This document shows, piece after piece, positions 1 to 5,440 of a stretch of 7,865 nt of DNA. The notes under the pieces are model-generated. The model saw only the letters and a list, made by a program, of their open reading frames with translations, did no database searches and was not told the origin of the DNA. This DNA comes from Acidaminococcus sp. CAG:917 (GTDB taxonomy: Bacteria > Bacillota > Clostridia > Christensenellales > CAG-917), in NCBI GenBank assembly GCA_000437555.1, contig FR901025.1:15632-23496 (forward strand), given 5' to 3'. The position numbers were made by a program, and so were the translations under genes. Every line of letters begins with the position of its first letter. Position 1 is the first letter of the stretch.

Positions 1-80
1 AGCAAAAGCTGAAATAGGGAAGTATATATTTTTTAACGAAGATATTTTATCGAAAAAAATTTCAGCCTTTTTCCGATAAC

Positions 81-101
81 AAAAGCGGTCGAACCGATTT
101 T
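81..101 (-). terminator. possible weak terminator after engB
   Basis: Just past the engB stop, read on the minus strand, a 4-bp CGGT/ACCG stem with a 3-base loop is flanked by AAAA and TTTT separated by a single mismatch. The stem is short and an alternative pairing (CCGA/TCGG) overlaps it, so this is only a candidate end for the phosphoesterase-engB transcript. Confidence 0.3.
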
Positions 102-107
102 CGGGAA

Positions 108-689
108 TCACTCTGTAAACTGACCTATCCTCTTTTCCACTTCCTCTCTGCCTTTTTTTTGTGTGACGGATGTAACTATAATATTGTCCGCTCCGACTTT
201 TGTTTCGGCAGAAAGCATCGCAACGGCTTTTCTTGTTTGCATTTTACTGAGTTTATCTGCTTTGGTAGCGATAATCGTGAACGGAATATTGAGGGTAAAT
301 AAAAAGCTTATAAGTAGTAAGTCGTCGGCGGAAGGTTCATGCCTTATATCTAAGAGCACGAAAACGTTTTTAAGATTTTCAGACGTTTTAAGGTAGGTTT
401 CGATTAAGTCTCCCCATTTTATTTTTTCCTCTTTAGAAACTTTTGCGTATCCGTATCCGGGCAGGTCGACAAAATAAAATTGCCCGTCGTTTATTTCAAA
501 ATAATTTAAAAGACGAGTGCGTCCCGGTTCGCTTGAGGTTTTGGCGAGTTTGCTTTGCCCGGTCAGATAATTTATAAGACTTGATTTACCCACATTGGAT
601 TTCCCGGCAAAAGCGAATTCGGGTGCATTTGTTTCATAAATTTTGGATTTGTCGGCAACCGAGGTAATAAATTTTGCCTTTTTAATCAT
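108..689 (-). CDS. engB: ribosome biogenesis GTP-binding protein EngB/YsxC
   Basis: Encodes a 193-residue TrmE-Era-EngA-EngB family GTPase. In this family the protein binds GTP and acts in a late step of large ribosomal subunit assembly in the cytoplasm. All G motifs are visible: P-loop GKSNVGKS at about 29-36, the switch PGRT at 55-58, DLPGYGY (G3) at 75-81, TKAD (G4) at 142-145 and TSV (G5) near 173. Length is normal for the family. A longer reading from a TTG at 704 exists, but the ATG at 689 is chosen because GAGGTGG (698-704) lies 8 bases upstream and because known EngB proteins start just before the 'KAKFITS'-like segment. The start overlaps the end of the upstream phosphoesterase by 8 bases, so translational coupling is likely. 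Nothing is truncated or odd. Confidence 0.95.
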   Translation of the reverse strand: MIKKAKFITSVADKSKIYETNAPEFAFAGKSNVGKSSLINYLTGQSKLAKTSSEPGRTRLLNYFEINDGQFYFVDLPGYGYAKVSKEEKIKWGDLIETYLKTSENLKNVFVLLDIRHEPSADDLLLISFLFTLNIPFTIIATKADKLSKMQTRKAVAMLSAETKVGADNIIVTSVTQKKGREEVEKRIGQFTE

Positions 690-1377
690 TTGAATCCACC
701 TCAACTAATTTATAGTCTATCAGGTCGCAGGACGTCAGAATGTATTCGACGCCGTTTTTCGTCATTTTGGGGATAACTCTGACGTTTTTACCGTGAAGGT
801 GACCGTAAAGGGCTTTGGTTACCCCATAGCTTTCAAGCATTTTTGTGGCTTCGCTCTCTTTGAAATCCGCATCGAAAGGGGGGAAATGTAAAAGTGCGAT
901 TATTTTTTCACCACGTTGCACCGCCTTTGCGGAACGCAGGGAAAGCTCTAATCTGAAAAGTTCGTGTTCGTAAATTTTTTTGTCTTCTTCAGTTGAAGAA
1001 TCGTTGATTATGTTCCAGCCTCTTGTGCCTACGATTATATAATTTTTAAAAACAAAACAGTTGTTCTGAATGAAATTTATATAGGGGAAACGGTTGCTTA
1101 TTTTGGTGAGAGTGCTCCACCAATAGTCATGATTTCCCTTGCAAACGACTTTGGTGCCGCTGAGTTGTTTAAGCAATTCAAAGTCGGACTCCGCCTCGTC
1201 AAGGTTTGACGCCCAAGAAATATCGCCGCCGAGTAAAACAAGGTCGTCTTTTGACACCTTGCTCTGCCAATCGGCTTTTATTTTTTCAAAGTGGTCAACC
1301 CAACCGTCGCCGAAGACGTCCATGGGTTTTGAAACGGACGTTGACAGGTGTAGGTCGCTTATTGCAAAAACTTTCAT
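682..1377 (-). CDS. calcineurin-like metallophosphoesterase
   Basis: A 231-residue protein of the calcineurin-like phosphoesterase superfamily, which uses a two-metal centre to hydrolyse phosphate esters. The metal-ligand motifs occur in order: D8-x-H10 (SDLHL), GGD around D52, GNHD at 81-84 (N82, H83), H164 in LLHFPP and GHLH (H193, H195). It is a compact single-domain enzyme without signal peptide or membrane segment, so cytoplasmic. It resembles the COG1768-type predicted phosphohydrolases of Clostridia, whose substrate is not established. I infer no substrate. The start is fixed by the N-terminal DLH motif seven residues in. No Shine-Dalgarno sequence is seen before this ATG, which is unusual for the window. 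It is the first gene of a unit with engB; the stop (TAA, 682-684) lies within the engB start region. Confidence 0.88.
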   Translation of the reverse strand: MKVFAISDLHLSTSVSKPMDVFGDGWVDHFEKIKADWQSKVSKDDLVLLGGDISWASNLDEAESDFELLKQLSGTKVVCKGNHDYWWSTLTKISNRFPYINFIQNNCFVFKNYIIVGTRGWNIINDSSTEEDKKIYEHELFRLELSLRSAKAVQRGEKIIALLHFPPFDADFKESEATKMLESYGVTKALYGHLHGKNVRVIPKMTKNGVEYILTSCDLIDYKLVEVDSND

Positions 1378-1548
1378 ACGTTTAGTTTATCATAAAGATA
1401 TAAACTTAACAACCGATATAAAATAATATGGTTTAAAAATTTTGAAGATTTAAAAAACTTTCGATATTAGTCTAAACAGAGGGACAATCAGAAGGACAAT
1501 TTTTTATTCTATAACTAAAGCTTATAAAATATGAATTAAATTTCATAA

Positions 1549-1568
1549 CGGCTTCGGCGGGAAGTCCG
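1549..1568. other. small hairpin
   Basis: CGG-CTTC pairs with GAAG-CCG across a GGCGG loop, with a single bulged T at 1565. It has no T run after it on either strand and sits 5 bases from a much stronger hairpin, so it may be part of the same 3' structure. Its function is unknown. Confidence 0.4.
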
Positions 1569-1573
1569 ATTAA

Positions 1574-1604
1574 AACACGGTGGCAAAAATTTTGCCACCG
1601 TGTT
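1574..1604 (-). terminator. intrinsic terminator, possibly bidirectional
   Basis: A perfect 15-bp inverted repeat: arms 1574-1588 and 1590-1604, with GC-rich core CACGGTGGC/GCCACCGTG and an A4/T4 top. On the minus strand the stem is followed by TTTTAATC, giving a short U tract, so it is a plausible terminator of the 1766-2428 gene, about 160 bases past that stop. On the plus strand the tail is TGTTAATG and poorer in T. Confidence 0.6.
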
Positions 1605-1695
1605 AATGTATTTATCCTGTATTCGTCTTGTTTTTGTTGTATTTATAATCCCCCTAAAAAGCTTGCGTTTTTATACGCTCACTTAAGTTTTCTGC

Positions 1696-1729
1696 CGCCG
1701 CATTTAAATAAAGTATTTTAATTGCGGCG
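1696..1729 (-). other. long 3'-UTR hairpin
   Basis: CGCCGCA (1696-1702) pairs with TGCGGCG (1723-1729); after one T-T mismatch TTAAA pairs with TTTAA, giving a stem of 7 + 5 bp around an 8-base loop. It lies 37 bases downstream of the stop of the 1766-2428 gene. It has no U tract on the minus strand, so an mRNA 3'-end stabiliser or part of a composite terminator is more likely than a classic terminator. Confidence 0.5.
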
Positions 1730-1765
1730 ACGTTTATAAATTCAGAGTTTTTTTATCGACGTATT

Positions 1766-2428
1766 TTAGTTGTTGTTACAACCGAAGTTGTTTGAACTCG
1801 GGAAGAGGGGTAGGTCGAATACACCCGCGCAAACTTCCTGAGAATAGGGTTGGCAGGACGGAATTTGCGGATAGCCGTAGGTGGGAATAAGCAATTCCAC
1901 TTCCGCCACGACTTTTAAAATGATTGTCGAGCAAGCGGTAACTACGAACGTGTCGGTTTCCTGATATGTGCCGTTGAGCGCCACGAAATTTACGGTTGAG
2001 TCGAGTTCTACGGGGATTACCGAGTTGTCGGGAACGTTTAAAACGACGTCAAGCGTTTGAGCGTATGAAGAAGTGGCTTTATACGTTGCGCCGGTAGAAT
2101 CGGCATATATGACCTCGATAGGTATAGTTACGGTGGCTTGCACTCTTGAACAGCCTTGTCTGTCCTGGAGCGGTGTGACGGTAACTCCGCTAAGTACTCC
2201 CTTTGACGAGCTTGACACCGCACTGATAAGGGTGAGCGGTTTATTTGCGCTTATGGAACCGGATGACGCGGTCAGAGGCAGAGTTACCTGTTCGTTGCTT
2301 TGCTGAGTCATACAGGCGTCGAATACGCGGTTAACCTGAATCAGAGCTTTTTCACAGAGTCCGTATAAAGGATTTCCCACGATGTTGCCCGGTATTTTAT
2401 CGTTGTTGGAACAGTTGCAAAAAGACAT
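1766..2428 (-). CDS. Cys-containing beta-rich protein of unknown function, possible spore-layer protein
   Basis: A 220-residue protein I cannot name. It begins with C4-N-C6, then has a short helical-looking segment (about 21-42, with C25 and C39), a long Val/Thr/Ser-rich, probably beta-strand region (45-180), and a tail with C192, C200 and C217 ending in Asn-rich NNFGCNNN. Nine cysteines are spread over the length. There is no signal peptide or transmembrane segment. The pattern (VFDACM near the N-terminus; a late 'VVTAC...KVVAEVELLIPTYGY' block; 'EVCAGVFDLPLFP' near the end) resembles uncharacterised clostridial proteins from memory, but I cannot give a family. The start is firm: AGGAGGT (2435-2441) is 6 bases upstream of the ATG. 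It is a single-gene unit on the minus strand. A sigma-K-like promoter lies upstream, which with the cysteines suggests a mother-cell-made, disulfide-linked spore-surface component; this is inference only. Confidence 0.8.
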   Translation of the reverse strand: MSFCNCSNNDKIPGNIVGNPLYGLCEKALIQVNRVFDACMTQQSNEQVTLPLTASSGSISANKPLTLISAVSSSSKGVLSGVTVTPLQDRQGCSRVQATVTIPIEVIYADSTGATYKATSSYAQTLDVVLNVPDNSVIPVELDSTVNFVALNGTYQETDTFVVTACSTIILKVVAEVELLIPTYGYPQIPSCQPYSQEVCAGVFDLPLFPSSNNFGCNNN

Positions 2429-2434
2429 TATTTT

Positions 2435-2441
2435 ACCTCCT
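2435..2441 (-). promoter_or_regulatory. strong ribosome binding site
   Basis: Minus-strand AGGAGGT, a near-perfect match to the 16S anti-Shine-Dalgarno, 6 bases before the ATG at 2428. It fixes the start of the Cys-containing gene and suggests high translation. Confidence 0.85.
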
Positions 2442-2451
2442 ATATATATTA

Positions 2452-2478
2452 TATAATATGAATATACAATTTAAATGT
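2452..2478 (-). promoter_or_regulatory. candidate sigma-K promoter
   Basis: On the minus strand, AC (2477-2478), a 16-base spacer, then CATATTATA (2452-2460) matches the Bacillus sigma-K pattern AC-N16/17-CATANNNTA. The predicted start would leave a very short leader ending at the ribosome binding site. A TATAAT overlaps this segment, but no -35 box for sigma-A is present at the right distance. The AT-rich background makes chance matches easy. Confidence 0.35.
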
Positions 2479-2556
2479 TTACATATATATAGGTATATAT
2501 AGGTAAATTTGTTGTTGCAAACAAACTTAAAGATTGTATCTGAAATTTTATTTTCA

Positions 2557-2569
2557 AACAAAATTTGTT
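2557..2569. repeat. palindrome AACAAA-A-TTTGTT, copy 1
   Basis: A 13-bp palindrome (6-bp arms, one central A) identical to the core of the one at 2667-2679, 110 bp away. A looser arrangement of the same arms (TTTGTT, 6 bases, AACAAA) lies at 2508-2525. It may be an operator half of a paired site, or chance in AT-rich DNA. Confidence 0.4.
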
Positions 2570-2663
2570 ATAACTTTTTTGCTTTTAAAGCATTTTATCG
2601 GCAAAACAGAGATTTTTGAGCGATTTTCTTTTTTGTATTGATTTCAAAATATTGACAAAATTG

Positions 2664-2682
2664 CAAAACAAAATTTGTTTTG
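2664..2682. repeat. palindrome AACAAA-A-TTTGTT, copy 2, extended
   Basis: A 19-bp perfect palindrome, CAAAACAAA-A-TTTGTTTTG, whose central 13 bases are identical to copy 1. A TTGACA lies just upstream (2652-2657) but no -10 box follows at a normal distance. Confidence 0.45.
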
Positions 2683-2774
2683 ATTTTAAAATTTTAATAA
2701 AATTTTTGACCACTTATTAAAAAAATTTAGTTTTTTAAGGCATTTTGAGGCTTAAAAACGGCTTATTTTCCTCC

Positions 2775-2795
2775 AAAAAAAGCTTATCGTTAAGC
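2775..2795 (-). terminator. weak minus-facing terminator
   Basis: On the minus strand GCTTA-ACGA-TAAGC (5-bp stem, 4-base loop) is followed directly by seven T. The stem is short and A/T-heavy, so efficiency is doubtful. It would stop transcription leaving the repeat array leftwards. Confidence 0.3.
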
Positions 2796-2806
2796 ACAAA
2801 TTTTAT

Positions 2807-2862
2807 TAAAGTTAACAAATTAACGATTAAAGTTAACAAGTAAATGAATAAAGTTTACTTGT
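2807..2862 (+). repeat. three direct repeats of AAAGTT(A/T)AC with exact 21-bp period
   Basis: The words AAAGTTAAC (2808-2816), AAAGTTAAC (2829-2837) and AAAGTTTAC (2850-2858) are spaced exactly 21 bp apart, about two DNA helix turns. The first two copies share the longer 14-mer from ATTAAAG to TTAACAA (2805-2818, 2826-2839). A partial copy, AAATTAAC (2817-2824), falls between the first two. The array lies 90-140 bp upstream of the mraZ -35 box. MraZ is known to bind short direct repeats upstream of its own operon, so this is a candidate MraZ or other operator array. Confidence 0.6.
2836..2862. repeat. inverted repeat over third repeat copy
   Basis: ACAAGTAAA (2836-2844) and TTTACTTGT (2854-2862) are perfect 9-bp inverted arms with a 9-base spacer. 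The right arm contains the variant bases of the third direct repeat. It could be a dyad operator, or an RNA hairpin if transcribed. Confidence 0.5.
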
Positions 2863-2893
2863 ATATTAAAATAATCAAAAAAATGAATTTATT

Positions 2894-2940
2894 AAAACGC
2901 TATAAACCTTATGAATAAAGGGATATAGCGTTTTTTTCTT
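2894..2940 (+). terminator. strong intrinsic terminator upstream of mraZ
   Basis: AAAACGCTATA (2894-2904) pairs perfectly with TATAGCGTTTT (2924-2934). After a 2x2 internal loop the stem continues with CCTT/AAGG around a 7-base loop. Seven T (2931-2937) follow the stem's GCG. It ends 7 bases before the mraZ -35 box. No plus-strand gene lies upstream in the window, so it either insulates the mraZ promoter or ends a short untranslated RNA. Confidence 0.75.
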
Positions 2941-2947
2941 AAACCGC

Positions 2948-2976
2948 TTGACAGGTGGTCAGAAAAATGATAGATT
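2948..2976 (+). promoter_or_regulatory. sigma-A promoter of the mraZ operon
   Basis: A perfect -35 TTGACA (2948-2953), a 17-bp spacer, and -10 TAGATT (2971-2976; 4 of 6 consensus). The start of transcription is expected near 2983, giving a leader of about 20 bases with ribosome binding site AAAGGAG (2988-2994) before the ATG at 3003. A GTG at 2955 in the mraZ frame lies inside this promoter and so cannot be the start codon. Confidence 0.75.
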
Positions 2977-3002
2977 TATCATACCAAAAAGGAGCGTATT
3001 GC

Positions 3003-3449
3003 ATGGCAGGTATATTAACGGGATATGTGCGTCACAGTGTTGACGACAAAAACAGGACGAGAATTCCGGCAAAGTTTAAAGAAGTTTTAACGGCTCCTTT
3101 ATATTTTGTTCCTGCCGATAACGATTGTATCCTGCTTTTGCCCGAACAAAGAGCAAAAGAAATGATGGAACGCTCCAGGGCGAATATATCCGTTTTCGAT
3201 ACGGACGCCCAAAATCCAACGACCTTTTTGCTGAGCCATACTTATGAAGTCAAAGAAGACGGTCAGGGAAGAATTACTCTTCCTTCCGATTTGAAAAAAA
3301 TGGCTCAGATTGATAAAGACCTCGTCTTTGTCGGAAAATTCGATTATGCCGAGATATGGGCAGCCGAAACGTGGGAACGCAAATTCTCCGTTTTGGAAAA
3401 GGGCAATCTCAGTGCAATGATTGCAAAACTGAAGAGTTATGGACTTTAA
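3003..3449 (+). CDS. mraZ: transcriptional regulator MraZ
   Basis: A 148-residue MraZ protein, the first gene of the dcw cluster. The family consists of two SpoVT-AbrB-like halves that assemble into a ring and bind repeats upstream of the operon, adjusting expression of division and wall genes. Both signature segments are visible: DDKNRTRIP (14-22, with Asn where Gly is usual) and DGQGRITLP (86-94). The N-terminus GILTGYVRHSVDDK is typical. The start at ATG 3003 is chosen over the GTG 48 bases upstream because it follows AAAGGAG by 8 bases and gives the usual family length. The 3' end overlaps rsmH by 11 bases, so the two are co-transcribed and probably translationally coupled. The direct repeats at 2807-2862 are candidate binding sites for this protein, though their sequence and spacing are not those of E. 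coli. Confidence 0.96.
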   Translation: MAGILTGYVRHSVDDKNRTRIPAKFKEVLTAPLYFVPADNDCILLLPEQRAKEMMERSRANISVFDTDAQNPTTFLLSHTYEVKEDGQGRITLPSDLKKMAQIDKDLVFVGKFDYAEIWAAETWERKFSVLEKGNLSAMIAKLKSYGL

Positions 3450-4371
3450 TCACAAACCGGTTATGCTTAACGAGTGTATAACGGGTCTCGACGTCAAGCC
3501 TGACGGAATTTATTTCGACGGCACGCTCGGGGGCGGAGGACACTCGCTTGAGATAGTAAAAAAATTAGACGGCGGCAGGCTCATTTGCGTGGACAAAGAC
3601 GCCGAAGCGATTATGTTCGCAGCGGACAGACTTAAAGATTATAAAGACAAAATATCTTTTGTTCACGACGATTTCAAAAACGCGGCTAAGATTTTGGACA
3701 GTCTTAAGGTGGACGCTCTCGACGGATTCATTCTTGACCTCGGGGTATCGAGCTATCAGATAGACAACAAAGAGAGAGGATTTTCCTACATTCACGACGC
3801 GCCTTTGGACATGAGAATGAACCGCGACCAATATCTGACGGCGTTCAACGTGGTCAACGAATATTCGGTGGCTAAGCTTGAAAAAATTCTTTTTGAATAC
3901 GGCGAGGAGCGGTATGGAAAAAAGATTGCCGAAAGGATAGCCAAAGTCAGAGAAAAGCAAAGCATAAGGACGACGGGGCAGCTTGCCAAGATTGCTGAAG
4001 AGTGTTATCCGCCGTCGGTAAGGTGGAAAGGCGGTCATCCCGCAAAGAGAACCTTTCAAGCGATTCGGATTGAGGTTAACGGAGAGTTGGACAAACTCTA
4101 CGATACCGTAGAGACGCTCTGTAAGCGTCTTAAAAAGGGCGGAAGAGCTGTGATAATAACTTTCCATTCCTTGGAGGACAGAATAGTCAAGAATTGCTTT
4201 AAGGAGCTTGAGACGGACTGTATATGCGATAAAAGCTTGCCGAAATGCGTATGCGGGAAAGTCCGTGAAATAAAAATACTAAATAAAAAACCTATCACTG
4301 CATCGGAAGAAGAATTGAAAAACAATTCTCGTGCGGAAAGTGCAAAACTCAGAATTGCACAGCGAGTCTGA
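3439..4371 (+). CDS. rsmH: 16S rRNA (cytosine1402-N4)-methyltransferase RsmH
   Basis: A 310-residue S-adenosylmethionine-dependent methyltransferase (formerly MraW) that N4-methylates C1402 in the 16S rRNA decoding centre. Seen here are the opening HKPVMLNECI, the SAM-binding motif FDGTLGGGGHS (26-36), VDKD (51-54), the FILDLGVSSYQ block (98-107), GFSY...PLDMRMN, the RTTGQLA segment, HPAKRTFQAIRIEVNGEL (200-217) and ITFHSLEDRIVK (240-251). Near the C-terminus four cysteines (C261, C263, C270, C272) form a CxC-x6-CxC cluster, which is common in Firmicute RsmH proteins and may bind metal. Length is normal. The start overlaps mraZ by 11 bases with only a weak upstream GAAGAG, consistent with coupling. 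The next gene starts 25 bases after the stop, so it is in the same transcript. Confidence 0.96.
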   Translation: MDFNHKPVMLNECITGLDVKPDGIYFDGTLGGGGHSLEIVKKLDGGRLICVDKDAEAIMFAADRLKDYKDKISFVHDDFKNAAKILDSLKVDALDGFILDLGVSSYQIDNKERGFSYIHDAPLDMRMNRDQYLTAFNVVNEYSVAKLEKILFEYGEERYGKKIAERIAKVREKQSIRTTGQLAKIAEECYPPSVRWKGGHPAKRTFQAIRIEVNGELDKLYDTVETLCKRLKKGGRAVIITFHSLEDRIVKNCFKELETDCICDKSLPKCVCGKVREIKILNKKPITASEEELKNNSRAESAKLRIAQRV

Positions 4372-4396
4372 AAAAATTTAAAGGAGAGATTGAGCT

Positions 4397-5332
4397 ATGT
4401 CGTTAACATTTCAAGACGTTATACACGAGCCTGTTCAGACAAGGCGGAATTCTGAATTTAGACAACAAGATTTCACCTCGACGGACTCTCGTTTAAATTT
4501 CAGGCAGGACGCATACAGGGACGGCTATAATTATCAAAGAGCGGATTATTCGAGAGGATATTCCGACAGAGTTTCGTCTATGTCGGAACCTATGCAAAGA
4601 AGCGACAGCCGCGGTATGGACCGTTATGCCGATTATGAATCGAGATATTCCGACAGCTATTATGCGGAAACTAAACCGGAAGAACCGAGAGAGCAAAGGG
4701 AAATCAATTTCTTTGGCGCGGGCGACCCGATTTATTCAAACTGCACGCACCCGCTTTACAGAGAGGGCGCACAGGATAATTACGGCGCAGGATATCAAAG
4801 AGAATATAATGCCGATTATCAAAGGGGCGGATATGGGCAGCCTCAAGCGGATTACGCTGTAAGCAGAGAGGGTTATGCCGATTACCGTTATGCCGACGAG
4901 GGATACGGCAACTACGATACCCGTCTCGACAGTATGAGAAGGGAAGCTCAGGCTCAGTATTCCGACCAGGGCGCGAATATGTTATACGACAGATTGGCAT
5001 ACAACGCTCCGAGAGAAAGAAGCCTTAGAGCTACGGCTCCTCAAAGAGCTTTGGGAATAAACAGAGCAAAATCCAAAAGCGGAAGAGTCAAAAACGTAAA
5101 GGGCAAAGTCATTCTTGCGGTATACATAGCGGTCATCGTTTTGGTGGCTACTCTCATAATAGTAAACGCGACGGGCATTAACGCGGGCGCCGTTTCCGTG
5201 GCGACGGGAAGCGGAGCTACGTCCATAAGACTCGACAACGTGGACGCTTCCGCAAATTATGCGCATTCCGATTACGGATACGCCGTAAACAGTAACTGGT
5301 TTGACAGACTGTGCGATTCGCTTAAAAGTTAG
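4397..5332 (+). CDS. single-pass membrane protein in the ftsL position, Tyr-rich disordered N-terminus
   Basis: A 311-residue protein of unrecognised family. Residues 1-230 are low in hydrophobics and rich in Tyr, Arg, Asp, Ser, Gly and Gln (26 Tyr by my count), so probably disordered; ADY recurs five times (49-51, 78-80, 139-141, 151-153, 161-163), usually followed by another Tyr 4-7 residues on. A basic stretch KSKSGRVKNVKGK (225-237) precedes one transmembrane helix (238-258), predicting N-in, C-out topology, with only about 53 residues outside. FtsL normally fills this slot between rsmH and the class B penicillin-binding protein, but FtsL is about 100-130 residues with a leucine-zipper-like outer domain; no heptads are seen here. 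It may be a highly diverged or replaced FtsL, or an unrelated divisome/wall protein. The ATG follows AAAGGAGA (4380-4387) by 9 bases. The gene ends the mraZ transcript, since a terminator follows. Confidence 0.85.
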   Translation: MSLTFQDVIHEPVQTRRNSEFRQQDFTSTDSRLNFRQDAYRDGYNYQRADYSRGYSDRVSSMSEPMQRSDSRGMDRYADYESRYSDSYYAETKPEEPREQREINFFGAGDPIYSNCTHPLYREGAQDNYGAGYQREYNADYQRGGYGQPQADYAVSREGYADYRYADEGYGNYDTRLDSMRREAQAQYSDQGANMLYDRLAYNAPRERSLRATAPQRALGINRAKSKSGRVKNVKGKVILAVYIAVIVLVATLIIVNATGINAGAVSVATGSGATSIRLDNVDASANYAHSDYGYAVNSNWFDRLCDSLKS

Positions 5333-5440
5333 ATTGAGACATACATCGTTGACGGCAGTTTTTAAGTAAAAAGCCAACAGTCGTAAAAGCAAGACTATAA
5401 CAGAAAAAATTAAAGAAGCAGTTTTAAAAAGCCTTCAAAA

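Larger units (their letters stand above)
1378..1765. other. 388-base intergenic region with three hairpins
   Basis: This AT-rich gap separates two minus-strand transcription units. It holds the hairpins listed separately at 1549-1568, 1574-1604 and 1696-1729, and a short direct repeat GGACAAT (1482-1488 and 1494-1500, 12 bp apart). Next to the phosphoesterase start there is a minus-strand TATGAT (1389-1394) that could be a -10 element. A poorer pair, TTGTTA (1407-1412) and TAAACT (1384-1389) with 17 bp between, is also present. No coding region with a ribosome binding site was found. Confidence 0.6.
2429..3002. other. very AT-rich divergent intergenic region
   Basis: These 574 bases separate the minus-strand Cys-containing gene from mraZ. 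They hold, in order: a ribosome binding site and sigma-K-like promoter (minus), a 10-bp tandem duplication of ATATATAGGT (2485-2504), two AACAAAATTTGTT palindromes, a weak minus-facing terminator, a three-copy 21-bp-period repeat, an inverted repeat, a plus-facing terminator, and the mraZ promoter. No tRNA, CRISPR array or coding region with a ribosome binding site was seen. The part from about 2570 to 2800 otherwise consists of poly-A/T-rich sequence. Confidence 0.7.

Noticed and set aside
690..704. TTG start for engB adding 5 residues
   Set aside because: The TTG lies at the edge of the GAGGTGG ribosome binding site that serves the ATG at 689.
2485..2504. CRISPR-like or satellite repeat (ATATATAGGT twice)
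   Set aside because: Only two 10-bp copies with no spacers; simple AT-rich duplication.
2429..2954. Replication origin, because of the AT-rich repeats
   Set aside because: No DnaA box clusters (TTATNCACA) and no dnaA/dnaN neighbours are seen.
2955..3002. Upstream GTG start for mraZ adding 16 residues
   Set aside because: It lies within the promoter spacer, has no ribosome binding site, and the ATG at 3003 has AAAGGAG and gives the normal length.
3565..4167. 200-codon minus-strand frame inside rsmH
   Set aside because: It is fully antisense to a conserved gene, without a ribosome binding site or recognisable motifs.
4493..5392. Several frames overlapping the Tyr-rich gene on both strands
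   Set aside because: They are by-products of the biased codon content of the low-complexity gene; none has a start signal.
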